Shown here: piece after piece, positions 1 through 5,301 of the stretch
How positions within the stretch are numbered: the stretch's first letter is position 1
How the letters are laid out: each line of letters begins with the position of its first letter
Origin: an uncultured Methylibium sp.
GTDB lineage: Bacteria > Pseudomonadota > Gammaproteobacteria > Burkholderiales > Burkholderiaceae_C
Assembly (NCBI RefSeq): GCF_902826655.1
Contig: NZ_CADEFR010000005.1
Span: 62,001-126,000, forward strand
Direction: 5' to 3'
Length of the DNA: 64,000 bases
The notes under the pieces: generated by a model
The model's input: only the letters and a program-made list of their open reading frames with translations
Told to the model about the DNA's origin: nothing
Database searches by the model: none
Position numbers and translations under genes: made by a program

Positions 1-553
1 TCGGCTTGCTCATGTTCAGCTCGAACATGAAGCGGTCGCGCGCGGCCGAGGCGAGCTCGAAGGTCTCTTCCTTCTCGACCTTGTTGCGGTCGGCGAACAC
101 CGTCATGTGCGGGAAGCGGTACTCGCGGTTGAAGGCCGACACGGTGCGCTCGGCCATCGCGCGCAGCAGCAGCGACTGCACCTGCGGCCGGGCGCGGTTG
201 ATCTCGTTGAAGAAAAAGGTCACCAGGCGCTCGCCGTGGCGCAGCAGCGGGCCGGGATCGATGCGCGGCTTGCCCTCGCCGTCGACATAGGTGTGATAGA
301 TCAGGTCGCCCGGCATCAGGTCGACCGTGCCCTCGACGCGCTCGAAGTCGCCGCCGACGGCGCGCGAGAAGGCGCGCAGCACCGTGGTCTTGCCGACGCC
401 GACGTCGCCCTCCAGCAGCACGTGGCCGCGCGCGAACAGCGCGACGTTGATCAGGCGGATCGTCTGCGGCTGGCCGATCACCGCCTTGGCGACCTCGCGT
501 TCGACGCCGAGCGCGAGCTCGCGCCAGTCCTGCAGCTGCTTGTCGGAATTCAT
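1..553 (-). CDS. MoxR-family AAA+ ATPase, C-terminal part cut by window edge
   Basis: Read from ATG at 553, 184 codons are visible with no stop before the edge. Walker A GDVGVGKT lies at residues 49-56. The Walker B region VTFFFNEINR (111-120) and the sensor-1 region (TVFADRNKVEKEE, 151-163) are MoxR-like. MoxR ATPases usually work with a VWA-domain partner in maturation of enzymes or envelope complexes; the partner would lie to the left of the window. Odd: the usual Walker B aspartate (DEINR) is Asn here (N116), and the usual ATQNP of sensor 1 is also changed, so this is a divergent branch. It is transcribed away from the AraC-type gene at 686. Confidence 0.85.
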   Translation of the reverse strand, partial: MNSDKQLQDWRELALGVEREVAKAVIGQPQTIRLINVALFARGHVLLEGDVGVGKTTVLRAFSRAVGGDFERVEGTVDLMPGDLIYHTYVDGEGKPRIDPGPLLRHGERLVTFFFNEINRARPQVQSLLLRAMAERTVSAFNREYRFPHMTVFADRNKVEKEETFELASAARDRFMFELNMSKP

Positions 554-685
554 CGCTCGGCTTCCCCGGTGCACACCACCGCGCAGCTTGGCGGGCCGGC
601 GCCGCGCCGTCTTGCCTCAGCGTGCGGGCCCACTTGACTGTGCGTACAGTGAGGCTCCCCCGACCGCCCCTCCAGGACCCGCACC

Positions 686-1660
686 ATGGCCGCCCCCCGC
701 AAAGGCTTCTCGACGCTGACCCTGCCGCCAGAGCGCCGCGTCGAACGCTGGGCCGAGGCGGTGTCCGACCGCTTCGTCGAGTCGGGCTTCGAGGTGCGCC
801 ACCCGGAGCGCTTCGACGCGTCGATGCTGAACCACGACGTGGCCGACCTGTCGCTGACGCACTTCAGCTCGGCCGGCCACGGCCGCAAGCGCGTGATGCG
901 CTCGCAGCGCGCCGCGGCGCGCGCCGCGGAGGAATTCTTCCTGGTCAGCCTGCAGCTCGAAGGCAGCTGCGCGGTGCTGCAGGACGGCCGCGAGGCGCTG
1001 CTGCAACCCGGCCAGTTCGCCATCTACGACACGCGCCGGCCCTACGAGCTGGTGCTGAACGGCGACTACCAGCAGGCGGTGCTGCGCGTGCCGCGGCGCG
1101 CGCTCGCGACGCGGCTGCCGGACTGCGACGCGCTGGTGGCCACCGGCGTGTCCGCTAAGGCGCTGCCCGCGCGCGTGCTGATGCAGATGCTGCGCGAGGC
1201 CTCGACCGGCACCACCGAGCTGGCCCCGGCCGCGGCGCAGGACCTGTCGGAGGCGCTGCTGTGCGTGCTGAGCGCCGGCCTGCGTGGCCTGCGCGACGGG
1301 ACGGCGCCGCAGGCCGCGAGACCCGGCGCGGCGCAGCTGGAGCGGATCAAGGCCTACGTGGCCGCGCACCTGCACGACCCCGGGCTCAACGTGCCGCGCA
1401 TCGCCGCGGCACTGGGCCTGTCGCGCAGCTACCTGCACCAGCTGTTCCGCAGCGAGGGCTCGACGCTCGAGCGCTGGATCTGGGAGCAGCGCCTCGCCGC
1501 CTGCGAGCGCACGCTGTCCGACCCGCGCCATGCCGACCGCAGCATCACCGACATCGCCTACGGCCACGGCTTCAGCGACGCGGCGCACTTCAGCCGCAGC
1601 TTCCGGCGCCGCTTCGGCGTCGCGCCGCGGGTGCACCGGCAGGGCCTCGGCCTGCCATAG
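686..1660 (+). CDS. AraC-family transcriptional regulator
   Basis: 324 aa. Residues of about 1-190 resemble the cupin-like AraC_binding_2 sensor domain. The last 100 or so hold two helix-turn-helix units: one in the stretch with LNVPRIAAALGLSRSYLHQLF, the second in ITDIAYGHGFSDAAHFSR followed by FRRRFGVAP, the classic AraC C-terminal signature. The inducer is unknown. The SDR gene begins 17 bp downstream on the same strand and is a plausible co-transcribed partner or target. The ATG at 686 follows GGACCCGCACC, a weak ribosome binding site. Confidence 0.9.
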   Translation: MAAPRKGFSTLTLPPERRVERWAEAVSDRFVESGFEVRHPERFDASMLNHDVADLSLTHFSSAGHGRKRVMRSQRAAARAAEEFFLVSLQLEGSCAVLQDGREALLQPGQFAIYDTRRPYELVLNGDYQQAVLRVPRRALATRLPDCDALVATGVSAKALPARVLMQMLREASTGTTELAPAAAQDLSEALLCVLSAGLRGLRDGTAPQAARPGAAQLERIKAYVAAHLHDPGLNVPRIAAALGLSRSYLHQLFRSEGSTLERWIWEQRLAACERTLSDPRHADRSITDIAYGHGFSDAAHFSRSFRRRFGVAPRVHRQGLGLP

Positions 1661-1676
1661 ACGGGGAGGCGCGACG

Positions 1677-2576
1677 ATGCGGACCGGTGAACGCCCCTTG
1701 AGCGGCCGCGTGGCCGTCGTGACCGGCGCGAGCCGCGGCGCCGGTCGCGGCATCGCCATCGAGCTGGGAGCCGCCGGCGCCACCGTGATCGTGACCGGCC
1801 GCTCGACGCGCGAGCAGCCGGCCGCGGGCTACGGGCAGATCCTCGCGCTGTCGTCGATGAGCGCCCTGCCCGGCAGCATCGACGAGACCGCCGAGGAAGT
1901 CTCGCGCCAGGGCGGACGCGGCATCGCGCTGCGCTGCGACCACGGTCGCGACGACGAGGTGCAGGCGCTGTTCGCGCGCGTGCAGGCCGACCACGGCCGC
2001 CTCGACCTGCTGGTCAACAACGCCTGGGGCGGCCACGAGAGCTTCGACGGCGTCTTCGACGCGCCGTTCTGGGAGCATCCGCTCGCGCACTGGGAGTCGA
2101 TGATCGACCGCGGCGCGCGCCACCACCTGCTGGCGGCCCGCTGCGCGGCGCCGGCGATGCTGCGGCAGGGTCACGGTCTGATCGTCGCGACGACGTTCTG
2201 GGACCGCGACCGCTACCTGCGCGGCAACCTCTACTACGACCTCGCCAAGGCGACGATCAACCGCCTGGCCTTCGGCATCTCGCAGGAGCTGCGCGCGCAC
2301 GGCGTCGCGTCGGTGGCGGTGTCGCCGGGCTGGATGCGCACCGAGCTGGTCCTGGCCGGCCACCAGACCGACGAGACGCGCTGGCAGGAGCGCCCGGCGC
2401 TGGCACGCACCGAGTCGCCGCGCTACCTGGGCCGCGCCATCGCGGCGCTGGCCGCCGATGCGGACGTGCTGCGCCGCACCGGCAGCGTGCTGCGCGTCGC
2501 CGACCTGGCGCGCGAGTACGGCTTCACCGACATCGACGGCCGGCAGGTGGCGGCGTTCGAGCTGGACGAGGCCTGA
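1677..2576 (+). CDS. short-chain dehydrogenase/reductase (SDR)
   Basis: 299 aa from ATG at 1677, preceded by GGGGAGGCG. The Rossmann cofactor motif TGASRGAGRGIA is at residues 16-27, LVNNAWGG follows in the middle, and the catalytic YYDLAK supplies the YxxxK pair, with TTFWDRDR where the catalytic Ser is normally found. The segment after PGW (MRTELVL) is SDR-like. Family knowledge says NAD(P)H-dependent oxidoreductase; the substrate cannot be told. The C-terminal extension (ADLAREYGFTDIDG) is shared with a bacterial subgroup related to DHRS1. It probably forms a two-gene unit with the AraC regulator. Confidence 0.85.
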   Translation: MRTGERPLSGRVAVVTGASRGAGRGIAIELGAAGATVIVTGRSTREQPAAGYGQILALSSMSALPGSIDETAEEVSRQGGRGIALRCDHGRDDEVQALFARVQADHGRLDLLVNNAWGGHESFDGVFDAPFWEHPLAHWESMIDRGARHHLLAARCAAPAMLRQGHGLIVATTFWDRDRYLRGNLYYDLAKATINRLAFGISQELRAHGVASVAVSPGWMRTELVLAGHQTDETRWQERPALARTESPRYLGRAIAALAADADVLRRTGSVLRVADLAREYGFTDIDGRQVAAFELDEA

Positions 2577-2594
2577 GCGGCCACCGCGACGGTC

Positions 2595-3002
2595 TCATCG
2601 CGCCTGCGCCGCGATCGTCTTCAGGTGCTCGCGCAAGGCCTTGCGTCCTGCGCTGTTGGTCGCGCGCAGCGCCGCCAGCGCGAGCTGCATGACCGCGTAC
2701 TCGGCCGGCGTCGGCGCGGCCGATGTGCGCGGCTCGTCGAGCCAGCCGGCGCCCTTGCCGCACAGCGTCTCGATCTGGCGCGCCAGCTTGTCGCCGACAG
2801 GACGCGAGGCCTTGATCTGGCTCCACATGCTGGGCGAGATCTGCAGCGTCGCCGCGAACGACTGCTCGAGTCCCTTGGGCGGCGCGCCGGCAGCCAATGC
2901 CCTTTCGGCGTAGTCCTGGAACAGGGCGAGCGCGTTCTGACGTCTCGTGAGGGTGATGTTGGACACGTGTTGTCTGCGGGATGCAACGGAGTTCGGCCTC
3001 AT
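2595..3002 (-). CDS. small helix-turn-helix DNA-binding protein
   Basis: 135 aa, one domain. The central stretch SFAATLQISPSMWSQIKASRP fits a XRE/Cro-like helix-turn-helix, followed by a helix and the tail KGAGWLDEPR. Similar short proteins are common in Burkholderiales and are annotated only as HTH or hypothetical. A start at GTG (VSNITLTRRQ, position 2966) is an alternative to ATG at 3002. It is divergent from the promoter and palindrome at 3015-3043, so autoregulation and control of the + strand unit is a reasonable inference. Its role is not known. Confidence 0.65.
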   Translation of the reverse strand: MRPNSVASRRQHVSNITLTRRQNALALFQDYAERALAAGAPPKGLEQSFAATLQISPSMWSQIKASRPVGDKLARQIETLCGKGAGWLDEPRTSAAPTPAEYAVMQLALAALRATNSAGRKALREHLKTIAAQAR

Positions 3003-3014
3003 TCTCGCAAAGGC

Positions 3015-3043
3015 TTGACGATGGGGTAAAGACTATTTACAGT
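3015..3043 (+). promoter_or_regulatory. sigma70-like promoter with palindromic operator
   Basis: TTGACG (3015-3020), a 17-bp spacer and TACAGT (3038-3043) make a good vegetative promoter firing right. Inside it is the palindrome GTAAA-gacta-TTTAC (3026-3040), overlapping the -10. A bound protein would block the promoter; the divergent HTH gene ending its upstream side at 3002 is the natural candidate. Confidence 0.55.
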
Positions 3044-3101
3044 CCGCCTCCATCGAGAAACCGGCTCTCCGGAGCCACGGCCAGAACCACAGGATTTCAT
3101 C

Positions 3102-3260
3102 GTGACATCGCGCAACGTCATTCGAACCCACCGACCCTTGCAGGGTCTGGCCGTGTTCGTCCCGTCGTTGCCGGCGGAGGCGATGCACGCGGCCGTTCCG
3201 GCGGGCTATGGCCTTGATCGGAGCGAGGGTCCGTTGAATCCGGGAGAAGGAAGCGCCTAG
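3102..3260 (+). CDS. small hypothetical ORF, 52 aa
   Basis: GTG start at 3102 with AGGA seven bases upstream (3091-3094), TAG at 3258-3260. The protein begins MTSRNVIRTHRPLQGLAVF and has no recognisable domain or membrane segment. Support for it being real: promoter at 3015-3043, a ribosome binding site, mostly G/C third positions in its middle, and an intrinsic terminator 30 bp after its stop. Against: it is short and unrecognised, and the transcript could equally be a structured RNA. It leads into the tRNA-like array. Confidence 0.35.
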   Translation: MTSRNVIRTHRPLQGLAVFVPSLPAEAMHAAVPAGYGLDRSEGPLNPGEGSA

Positions 3261-3289
3261 CCGCGCCCCTTCCAAGCTCTGTACGCAGA

Positions 3290-3322
3290 GGCCCGGAATC
3301 CGAAAGGTTCCGGGCCTTTTTC
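3290..3322 (+). terminator. intrinsic terminator before the tRNA-like array
   Basis: Perfect 9-bp stem GGCCCGGAA (3290-3298) / TTCCGGGCC (3308-3316), 9-nt loop, then TTTTTC. It ends the transcript from the promoter at 3015, or attenuates read-through into the RNA locus beyond it. Confidence 0.85.
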
Positions 3323-3337
3323 TTTGTCACTTCACCC

Positions 3338-3395
3338 GGCCTGTGCGATGGCACAGGCCCGGCGATCGATGGATCGCCACCACCGGCAGCGGTGG
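3338..3395 (+). other. three stacked hairpins in the leader of the tRNA array
   Basis: Three perfect stems follow one another almost without gaps: GGCCTGTGC/GCACAGGCC (3338-3359, loop GATG), GGCGATC/GATCGCC (3361-3378, loop GATG) and CCACCG/CGGTGG (3380-3395, loop GCAG). All loops are four bases and two are identical. No T-tract follows, so these are not terminators. They sit between the terminator and boxA and look like the 5' leader of a structured RNA or protein-binding sites. Confidence 0.6.
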
Positions 3396-3396
3396 A

Positions 3397-3409
3397 TGCT
3401 CTTTAACAA
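3397..3409 (+). promoter_or_regulatory. boxA antitermination motif
   Basis: TGCTCTTTAACAA is, from memory, identical to the boxA of Escherichia coli rRNA operons, which recruits NusB/NusE and protects untranslated structured RNA from Rho. Its place 50 bp before a tRNA-like array suggests that the array is one long non-coding transcript. No rRNA gene is nearby. Confidence 0.65.
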
Positions 3410-3458
3410 GTTGCCGCGAGGCGACCTCGGTACTGGCCGAGGGTTCGTCTTGCAAGTT

Positions 3459-3544
3459 GCGGATGTAGCTCAGTGGGCAGAGCACGGCCACGCCATGCGT
3501 CATGGCGGGTCGGGCCACGAGTTCGAGACTCGTCATCCGCTCCA
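3459..3544 (+). tRNA. tRNA-Gly(GCC) with an 11-nt insertion in the anticodon loop
   Basis: Acceptor GCGGATG (3459-3465) pairs with CATCCGC (3534-3540), discriminator T, encoded CCA (3542-3544). D-stem GCTC/GAGC, T-arm ACGAG-TTCGAGA-CTCGT. The body matches bacterial tRNA-Gly(GCC), including G1-C72, C2-G71 and U73. A 5-bp anticodon stem CGGCC (3485-3489)/GGTCG (3508-3512) and a 4-nt variable loop are canonical, but the loop between them is 18 nt, not 7. Removing 3496-3506 leaves A-C-GCC-A-G, that is anticodon GCC with an 11-nt insertion at 37/38. The extra bases form a 6-bp helix CGCCAT/ATGGCG with loop GCGTC. C replaces the near-universal U33. It cannot decode unspliced in the usual way. Confidence 0.75.
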
Positions 3545-3682
3545 CTTCGGCTGTGTCCATGCACTCCGAGGCCACGCGACATGGTGTTGGTGGTCCGGGA
3601 TGTGCGCGGTCCCCGGCCAGACCGCGTGCAGCGAGACACCACATCCGACGGGATGCTCGCGTTTGGGCACAGCCGAAGTGGA
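3541..3682 (+). ncRNA. structured RNA spacer closed by a 15-bp inverted repeat
   Basis: TCCACTTCGGCTGTG (3541-3555) pairs perfectly with CACAGCCGAAGTGGA (3668-3682), and U-G plus CC/GG extend the helix to 18 pairs. The left arm includes the discriminator and CCA end of the tRNA-Gly-like gene. Inside are CGCGGTC/GACCGCG (3605-3611/3620-3626), TGGTGT/ACACCA (3582-3587/3636-3641) and CATCC-GACG-GGATG (3642-3655), giving a branched fold. No T-loop is seen, so it is not a tRNA, and there is no convincing ORF. It could be a processing signal or a functional RNA. Confidence 0.5.
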
Positions 3683-3701
3683 TCCACCAGGTCCGACGCT
3701 T

Positions 3702-3777
3702 GTCGTGTTCGTCTAGATGGCCAGGACGGCACCCTTTCAAGGTGAGAACGCGGGTTCGACCCCCGCACGCGACGCCA
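3702..3777 (+). tRNA. tRNA-Glu(TTC)
   Basis: 76 nt. Acceptor GTCGTGT/ACGCGAC with one G-U pair, discriminator G, encoded CCA. D-stem GTCT/GGAC, anticodon loop CTTTCAA with TTC at 34-36, T-arm GCGGG-TTCGACC-CCCGC. The order TCGTCTAGA..GGCC.AGGAC is typical of bacterial tRNA-Glu. The top anticodon-stem pair is a G-A mismatch (3729/3745), unlike normal chromosomal tRNA-Glu. It may charge and decode, or be a variant with another role in the RtcB locus. Confidence 0.8.
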
Positions 3778-3870
3778 GAACAAGGAACCCTCGTCGAGCT
3801 TGCGCTTCAGGGGTGGAAATCGGCCGCAACGATAGGGCGGCGCCGGAACCCGTCACCGGATGGATTGTTC
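3778..3870 (+). other. spacer between tRNA-Glu and the tRNA-Arg-like gene
   Basis: 93 bp, no ORF of note. It begins with GAACAA (3778-3783) directly after the CCA of tRNA-Glu and ends with TTGTTC (3865-3870) directly before the next tRNA-like acceptor, so its ends can pair and hold it as a closed loop, as in the previous spacer. No complete tRNA fold was found inside. Confidence 0.35.
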
Positions 3871-3949
3871 GCCTCGTTGGCTCGGCAGGACGCCAGAGCC
3901 CCGGCCTGCGAAGCCGGGGGGTGCCGTTCGAGTCGTGTACGAGGTCCCG
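3871..3949 (+). tRNA. degenerate tRNA-like gene, anticodon loop reads GCG (Arg)
   Basis: Acceptor GCCTCGT (3871-3877) pairs with ACGAGGT (3939-3945) with a G-U at the end. D-stem GCTC/GAGC encloses a 12-nt loop, longer than usual. Anticodon stem CCGGC/GCCGG is perfect, loop CTGCGAA, anticodon GCG. The T-loop TTCGAGT is present, but its flanks TGCCG and CGTGT form only two pairs. CCG stands where the other array members encode CCA. Bacteria normally read CGC codons with ACG (inosine), so GCG is itself unusual. It is likely a pseudo-tRNA or a tRNA mimic. Confidence 0.5.
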
Positions 3950-3954
3950 CTCAT

Positions 3955-4030
3955 CTCGGTGTGGCGCAGCTGGCAGCGCGCGTGTTTCGGGAACACGAGG
4001 CCGCAGGTTCGAAACCTGCCACCGAGACCA
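3955..4030 (+). tRNA. tRNA-Pro(CGG) in the RtcB locus
   Basis: 76 nt with perfect acceptor CTCGGTG/CACCGAG, A73, encoded CCA, D-stem GCGC/GCGC, anticodon stem CGTGT/ACACG with loop TTCGGGA (CGG), and T-arm GCAGG-TTCGAAA-CCTGC. C1-G72 and A73 are proline identity marks. It starts 5 nt after the tRNA-Arg-like element and ends 34 nt before the ATG of the PcfJ-like gene, so the mRNA probably extends through the tRNA array. A second, more conventional tRNA-Pro(CGG) lies at 39619-39695, so this copy is not needed for decoding. Confidence 0.85.
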
Positions 4031-4064
4031 GATTCCTTCTTCCCCTCAACCTACTCAATCAACC

Positions 4065-5213
4065 ATGAAACGCTCGATGATCCAGCGCAGGCAGGACGCC
4101 GAGCGCGAACGATTGGAACGCTGCGATGCCGCGCTTCGCCGCTCGGTGCGCGGCGCACGGCCCACGCCGGACTTCGGCAAGGCGATCGAAGAAGCCGAAC
4201 GCGGCTTCTCCGGCGAGGTCGAGCGCGACCCCCGGTCCTGGCATCCGCAGATGAAGACGCGCGACACCGCGCGCCTGCGTCTCGCAGCGGCTCGGCACCT
4301 CTTTGCGCTGTATGCGGTCCCCGCGATGCTCGAGCGCATCTGGATCGACGCCACCGGGCTCGAAGAGGACGAAGTGCGGCTGCGCAAGCAGTGGTACGTC
4401 ACGGTGGCGCGTGGTGGTTCGCTCCACAAGGCCGGCGCCAACGCCTGGCTGACGCGCAAGGAAGTCCATGCCTTCCTCCATCCGTCGGCGGGTCTGGGTT
4501 TCGATGAAGCCTTCTGGGAAGCCATCGCGCGCTCCTACGCTGGCGATGCGGCCGTGGCCTTGCGCATCGCACGCTCGAAGATCGCGCGCGCGCCGCGCGG
4601 CGAGATCGACTTCTGGCGCGGAGTGGTGCGGTTCTTCTGCGCCAACCCGCTCCCCGTCGAAGCGATCGACGACCTGTGCGACTACCTGGCCGAGTGCCGG
4701 CGGCGTGACCCCGACTACCGCCTCGAGGGCCGCAGCTTGCCCGCGCTCAACCGCCGCATGCACGAGTGGCACCGCGACATCGCCGCCATCGAGCGCATCG
4801 AGGCGATGCGGCGCCGGGTCTACGGGCCCGGCGCACCCACCTGGGCGGCCGACGCCGCGTGGCCGGGGTCGCCACTTGCCGACTGGGAGTGGGCACCCTC
4901 GTCCAGGGAGGCGAGGACCAAGGGCGAGCGCTTCGTGGTCAGGCAACTCAAGCAGGCCGAAGACCTGGTGATGGAAAGCCGGGCGATGCGTCATTGCGTG
5001 TCGACCTACGCAGGCAAGTGCATCGCCGGCCGCGCATCGATCTGGTCGCTGCGGCGCTGCACGAAGGACCGGATCGATCGCCTGCTGACCATCGAAGTCG
5101 ACCCGCAGCACCAAGCGGTCCAGGTGCGCGGGCTCGCCAACCGGCTGGCGAGCGCGGACGAGCGCAACGTGATCGAGCGCTGGGTCAAGGCGCGCGGCAT
5201 CACGTTGCGGTGA
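4065..5213 (+). CDS. PcfJ-domain protein of unknown function
   Basis: 382 aa from ATG at 4065. The C-terminal third carries the PcfJ-like core: VMESRAMRHCVSTYAGKCIAG (about 302-322), followed by a run of beta-strand-like sequence (SIWSLRR...LLTIEVDPQ...VQVRGLANRL). The N-terminal two thirds are Arg- and Glu-rich and helical, with no membrane segment or signal peptide. PcfJ is named after an ORF of a conjugative plasmid; its biochemistry is unknown to me. The conserved His-Cys pair in MRHC is a candidate active or binding site. Its place between a tRNA-like array and rtcB points to an RNA-related role. No strong ribosome binding site precedes the ATG. Confidence 0.75.
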   Translation: MKRSMIQRRQDAERERLERCDAALRRSVRGARPTPDFGKAIEEAERGFSGEVERDPRSWHPQMKTRDTARLRLAAARHLFALYAVPAMLERIWIDATGLEEDEVRLRKQWYVTVARGGSLHKAGANAWLTRKEVHAFLHPSAGLGFDEAFWEAIARSYAGDAAVALRIARSKIARAPRGEIDFWRGVVRFFCANPLPVEAIDDLCDYLAECRRRDPDYRLEGRSLPALNRRMHEWHRDIAAIERIEAMRRRVYGPGAPTWAADAAWPGSPLADWEWAPSSREARTKGERFVVRQLKQAEDLVMESRAMRHCVSTYAGKCIAGRASIWSLRRCTKDRIDRLLTIEVDPQHQAVQVRGLANRLASADERNVIERWVKARGITLR

Positions 5214-5242
5214 AGGCGCTGCGGGCGCTGGACCTGGATGAA

Positions 5243-5272
5243 CCGGAGAGGCTGCATCGGCAGCCTCCCCGG
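5243..5272 (+). promoter_or_regulatory. hairpin between the PcfJ-like gene and rtcB
   Basis: CCGG-A-GAGGCTGC (5243-5255), loop ATCG, GCAGCCTC-C-CCGG (5260-5272): an 8-bp stem, one mismatch and four more pairs. No T-tract follows, so it is not an intrinsic terminator. It sits 18 nt before the rtcB ribosome binding site (GGAG about 5290) and could protect the rtcB message after processing or tune its level. Confidence 0.5.
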
Positions 5273-5301
5273 CGCTGTTTCAAAGGAATGGAGAATCAAT
5301 C

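Noticed and set aside
1284..1676. N-terminal extension of the SDR into the AraC gene
   Set aside because: The extension is low-complexity Arg/Ser/Ala sequence and overlaps a clear AraC HTH; the ATG at 1677 has a ribosome binding site.
3459..3544. Reading the extra bases of the tRNA-Gly-like gene as a long class II variable arm
   Set aside because: A 5-bp anticodon stem closes at 3508-3512 and a normal 4-nt variable loop follows, so the insertion lies in the anticodon loop.
3559..3667. A further hidden tRNA inside the first spacer
   Set aside because: Stems are present but there is no T-loop sequence or acceptor with CCA.
3324..4064. Sigma54 promoter for the RtcB locus
   Set aside because: A TGGCAC at 3350 lacks the matching TTGC element at the right spacing, and no RtcR gene is seen.
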